In this document: positions 30,788 to 33,665 of the stretch, in pieces
How the letters are laid out: each line of letters starts with the position of its first letter
How positions within the stretch are numbered: position 1 is the first letter of the stretch
DNA from: Bryobacterales bacterium
GTDB taxonomy: Bacteria > Acidobacteriota > Terriglobia > Bryobacterales > Bryobacteraceae
Length of the DNA: 33,665 bases
Reading direction: 5' to 3'
Assembly (NCBI GenBank): GCA_003167255.1
Contig: PMTR01000032.1
Coordinates: forward strand, 1 to 33,665
Notes under the pieces: model-generated
Told to the model about the DNA's origin: nothing
The model's database searches: none
Seen by the model: only the letters and a program-made list of their open reading frames with translations
Position numbers and translations under genes: made by a program

Positions 30788-31758
30788 GAAAACCTCCTGT
30801 TGATGCGGAGCTTCACCTTCTCACGGATTGGAGCGACCCGGCACGCCGTACCCGCACGGGACAGGCAGCCGTCATCTCCGTGCTGGTTCACATCGCTGGG
30901 ATCGTGTTCCTCATCGCGGTGCCCGAATCCATCATGCAGCCGCCGTTCCGGCGGACGATGGAAGCCGTCGTCACGCCGCTCATCGAACCGCTGAGCCTGC
31001 TTACCCAGAAAGACCCCAACACGGGCAAGGTCGACAAGCAATTCAACGCCACCCATATCGAACCGCGTCCCCGCATCCACTTGCCGCCCGCTCCGCCGGC
31101 CGCTCCACCACCGCAACGCCAGGCGGCGACTCCCGCGCCGCCTACCCCCAAGCCGGCGCAGGCAGTCGCATTGCCGGAACCGCCGAAGGTGGAGCTCAAT
31201 AATGAAACACCCAAGCTCACACTGCCCGTGGGCCCGCCCCAGATCCAGGCGGTAGAAAAGCCCCAGCCCGGCTTCGAGGACGTGACCGCGCCCCACCAGG
31301 TCCCGCCGGACCAGCGAGTGCTGCCGATTCCCGGCCCGTCCGTGGAGAACGCCATCCGCGGCGTGCTGCATTCCGGCGGCGCGTCCAACCCCGGTATGGC
31401 TCCAGCCGGTCCGCCAGCCACCGCCGAACTTCCGCAACTGTTGAGCGACGCACAGGGTGTGGATTTCCGCCCCTACCTGGCGCGAGTGCTGGCTTCCGTG
31501 AAGAGCCGCTGGTTCGCCATCATGCCCGACGCCGTCAGGCAAGGCCGCACCGGCAAGGTGGGAGTGCAGGTGGTGATCCCGCGTGACGGCGGCCTCGGCA
31601 AAGTGGTGTTCGTCGGAACCACCGGCGTGGCCGCCCTGGACAACGCCGCCATTGCCGCCATCAGCGCCGCCAGCCCATTCCCCCCGCTGCCCCCGGCATT
31701 CAAAGGCGCCGAGATCCGCGTGCAGATCAACTTCGCGTACAACGTGAAGAAGGAGTAA
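30775..31758 (+). CDS. TonB-like energy-transducing protein
   Basis: The 327-residue protein has a cytoplasmic N-terminus, one helix at about 31-49 (AAVISVLVHIAGIVFLIAV), a long Pro-rich periplasmic spacer (about 95-235) and a TonB C-terminal domain (YLARVLASVKSRWFAIMP, GKVGVQVVIPRDGGLGKVVF, AIAAISAASPFPPLPPAF). TonB links the proton motive force to outer membrane transporters. No ExbB or ExbD gene is visible nearby, so it may serve another envelope role. It overlaps the oxidoreductase gene by 13 bases and is the last gene of the operon. Confidence 0.9.
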   Translation: METVGKPPVDAELHLLTDWSDPARRTRTGQAAVISVLVHIAGIVFLIAVPESIMQPPFRRTMEAVVTPLIEPLSLLTQKDPNTGKVDKQFNATHIEPRPRIHLPPAPPAAPPPQRQAATPAPPTPKPAQAVALPEPPKVELNNETPKLTLPVGPPQIQAVEKPQPGFEDVTAPHQVPPDQRVLPIPGPSVENAIRGVLHSGGASNPGMAPAGPPATAELPQLLSDAQGVDFRPYLARVLASVKSRWFAIMPDAVRQGRTGKVGVQVVIPRDGGLGKVVFVGTTGVAALDNAAIAAISAASPFPPLPPAFKGAEIRVQINFAYNVKKE

Positions 31759-31762
31759 GTAG

Positions 31763-31855
31763 GACAGACGATCGGTTTGTGTCGTCTGTCACTTTGTCTC
31801 GTCATGCAGCCGTGATTTGGCGAAGAGTGACAGACCACGGAAGGCGATGGTCTGT
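31763..31855. repeat. Set of overlapping hairpins between the TonB-like and LeuC-like genes
   Basis: Three stems can form: 31763-31771 with 31782-31790 (9 bp), 31784-31792 with 31827-31835 (9 bp), and 31830-31837 with 31848-31855 (8 bp). Each shares bases with its neighbour, so not all can form at once. All are built from GACAGAC/GTCTGTC. The first may end the TonB operon. The set may be a dispersed repeat or an attenuator-like leader. Confidence 0.65.
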
Positions 31856-31873
31856 CCCACCGGGACGCAAGCA

Positions 31874-33136
31874 ATGGCCGCCAAAACCATCAGCGAAAAG
31901 ATCCTTTCCGCGAAATCCGGCGTGGACGCGCGCGCCGGCCGCGTGGTGGTCTGCCGCGTCGATTGCGCCATGGGTACGGACGGCTCCGCCCCCATGGCCA
32001 TCGACTATTTCCAAGCCATGGGCGGCCAATCGGTGCGCGATGCGGCGCGCATCGTGTTCGCGCTGGATCACTATGCGCCGGCGCCCAACCGCGCCATCGC
32101 GCTGCTCCACCAGCGGCTGCGCGAGTTCGCCGGGCGATTTGGGATCGAACTGTGGGACGTGGGCGAAGGTATCGGCCATCAACTGATGGTGGAATCGGGC
32201 CGCGCGCTTCCGGGCGGCCTGGTGGTGGGGGCCGACAGCCACGCGGTGACTTACGGCGCGCTCAATGCCTTTTCCACCGGCATCGGCTCTTCGGACCTGG
32301 CGGCCATTCTGATTTGCGGCCGCCTCTGGCTGCGCGTTCCGGAATCCATCCGCGTGAACCTCTCGGGGCAGTTGCCGCGCGGCGTTTACGCCAAGGACGC
32401 GGCACTGGCCCTAGCCGCGGCGCTGGGCGCGGATGGCGCGGCCTACCAGGCGTTGGAATTCGGCGGCCCGGGGGTGGGCGCTCTGGACATGGACGACCGC
32501 CTGGTGCTCAGCAATTTCGCCGTGGAGATGGGAGCCAAGAACGGCATCTTCCCGGCGGATGAACAGACCAGCGAGTATCTGGCCGGCCGCACACGCCAGG
32601 GTTTCGAAGCCGTCGCAGCCGATGCCGATGCGCGCTACGCCCGCGAAGTCGCCCTGAACCTGGACACGTTGAGCCCGCAAGTGGCTCTGCCGCACCAGGT
32701 GGACCGCGTGGAGCCGATCGGACAAGCGGCCGGTACCCCGGTCCAGATGGTCTACCTGGGCACGTGCACCGGTGGACGCGTCAAGGATTTTCACGAAGCG
32801 CGCGACGTGCTGAAGGCCGGCGGCGGCGTGGCGCGCGGCGTGAAACTGGTGGTCACACCGGCTTCGCGCGCGGTGCTGGAGACGCTGGCGCAGGATGGCA
32901 CGCTGGCCGATTTCGTCGCCATGGGCGCGGTCGTCGTGACGCCCGGCTGCGGCTCCTGCTGCGGCACGTGCGGCGCGATTCCCGGTGACGGCGTCAACGT
33001 GATTTCCACCGCCAACCGGAATTTCAAAGGGCGGATGGGCAACAGCGGCGCCCTCATTTATCTGGCGTCGCCGGCCAGTTGCGCCGCGGCGGCGGTGCGC
33101 GGCGCAATCACCGATCCGCGGGAGATCGATGCATGA
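31874..33136 (+). CDS. Aconitase-family large subunit (LeuC/HacA-like hydro-lyase)
   Basis: The 420-residue protein is of the short archaeal LeuC/homoaconitase type. It has MAAKTISEKILSAKSG at the start, RVDCAMGTDGSAP, FALDHYAPAPN, GHQLMVESG, VGADSHAVTYGALNAFSTGI and FPADEQTSEYL. The [4Fe-4S] ligands should be the Cys of YLGTCTGGRV and the two of PGCGSCCGTCG, which has extra Cys beyond the usual CxxC. Such enzymes isomerise 2- and 3-hydroxy acids such as isopropylmalate or homocitrate. I chose ATG 31874; the longer frame from 31817 runs through repeat DNA. Its stop overlaps the small subunit start as ATGA. No other leucine or lysine gene is in view, so the substrate is not settled. Confidence 0.88.
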   Translation: MAAKTISEKILSAKSGVDARAGRVVVCRVDCAMGTDGSAPMAIDYFQAMGGQSVRDAARIVFALDHYAPAPNRAIALLHQRLREFAGRFGIELWDVGEGIGHQLMVESGRALPGGLVVGADSHAVTYGALNAFSTGIGSSDLAAILICGRLWLRVPESIRVNLSGQLPRGVYAKDAALALAAALGADGAAYQALEFGGPGVGALDMDDRLVLSNFAVEMGAKNGIFPADEQTSEYLAGRTRQGFEAVAADADARYAREVALNLDTLSPQVALPHQVDRVEPIGQAAGTPVQMVYLGTCTGGRVKDFHEARDVLKAGGGVARGVKLVVTPASRAVLETLAQDGTLADFVAMGAVVVTPGCGSCCGTCGAIPGDGVNVISTANRNFKGRMGNSGALIYLASPASCAAAAVRGAITDPREIDA

Positions 33137-33612
33137 CCGGCCGGGCGCGCGTCTTCGGAGACGACATCAACACGGATTACATCATCACCTCGCGGCGCAA
33201 GAGAGAGAGCCTCGATCCGGCGGTGCTGCGCGCCTACCTGTTCGAAGAGGTCGACCCGCGCTTCGCCGCCACCGTGGAAGCGGGCGATGTGATCGTGGCC
33301 GGCAAGAACTTCGGGTGCGGCTCGGCCATGGAAGTGGCCGTGACTGCGGTGCTCGGCGCGGGCATTCGCGCCATCTTGGCCCGCGGTTTCTCACGCACGT
33401 ATTACCGCAACGCGGTGAACAACGGCCTGCTGCCGGTGGAGTGCGATACCGGGGGCATCCGTGAAGGCGACCGCCTGTTGATTGCGGACGCCGAAGTGCG
33501 GAACCTGACTACCGGAGTGACCTTAAACACAGCGCCTTTGCCGGAGATCATGCAGCAGATCATTGCGGCGGGCGGACTGGTGCCATATTTCCGGCGGCAC
33601 GGGGATTTCTAA
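33133..33612 (+). CDS. Aconitase-family small subunit (LeuD/HacB-like)
   Basis: The 159-residue swivel-domain protein pairs with the large subunit before it. It has the family start RVFGDDINTDYIITS, the core GKNFGCGSAMEVAVTAVLGA (a variant of GxNFGCGSSREHAP) and ILARGFSRTYYRNAVNNGL. The loop after DYIIT that sets substrate choice reads SRRKRESLDPAVL, which is neither the YLRTTD-like loop of isopropylmalate isomerase nor the YLVYT-like loop of homoaconitase as I recall them. The Arg/Lys content suggests a strongly acidic substrate. The gene is complete; after it only 53 bases remain in the window and they hold nothing I can call. Confidence 0.88.
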   Translation: MTGRARVFGDDINTDYIITSRRKRESLDPAVLRAYLFEEVDPRFAATVEAGDVIVAGKNFGCGSAMEVAVTAVLGAGIRAILARGFSRTYYRNAVNNGLLPVECDTGGIREGDRLLIADAEVRNLTTGVTLNTAPLPEIMQQIIAAGGLVPYFRRHGDF

Positions 33613-33665
33613 ACAAGTCACACCTCGCCAATGCACGGCTGCTTGAGTGGGGCGGCCAATTCTGG

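Overview
The window is high-GC bacterial DNA. It looks like an acidobacterium of the Solibacter/Bryobacter type. The evidence is a secreted subtilase ending in what looks like the Solibacter-type C-terminal domain, two large membrane Ser/Thr kinases (one with a PD40 propeller tail, one with PEGA-like repeats), a DUF4159 protein, and many intergenic hairpin repeats. Lipid A and TonB genes show a Gram-negative envelope. I saw no rRNA, tRNA or CRISPR array.

Region 1 (1-3815) is the most interesting part. After the 3' end of a PDZ-containing (probably M61 peptidase) gene comes a compact minus-strand operon. In transcription order it holds an 80-residue precursor-like peptide with a Cys/Ser/Thr-rich segment, an APH-fold phosphotransferase, a HopA1-family protein, and a LanC cyclase with intact zinc ligands. 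A split kinase, HopA1 protein and cyclase is the arrangement described for class V lanthipeptides and, in part, for thioviridamide-type peptides. I read this as a lanthipeptide-type RiPP operon. No protease, transporter or tailoring enzyme is visible next to it.

Region 2 (3864-17879) holds accessory and signalling genes: a PD40-tailed kinase, a remnant of a second kinase, a zinc-ribbon membrane protein, a DUF4159 protein, a BAAT-type alpha/beta hydrolase, a B12-binding radical SAM protein, a PEGA-tailed kinase, the subtilase, and a REP-associated tyrosine transposase inside nested inverted repeats.

Region 3 (17885-26291) is a minus-strand operon. It runs ArsR regulator, small unknown protein, then HyfB, HyfC, HyfE, HyfF, HyfG and HyfI homologues. 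The large subunit lacks both cysteine pairs that hold the NiFe centre. The complex is therefore an energy-converting hydrogenase-related (Ehr-type) membrane complex, not a hydrogenase. A perfect 24-bp palindrome overlaps the promoter of the ArsR gene, which appears to make a leaderless mRNA.

Region 4 (26373-33665) holds an M20 peptidase on the minus strand, then a plus-strand envelope operon (fabZ, lpxA, lpxI, a Gfo/Idh/MocA oxidoreductase and a TonB-like protein), then an aconitase-family LeuC/LeuD-like pair. Hairpin repeats sit in most of the spacers between these units.
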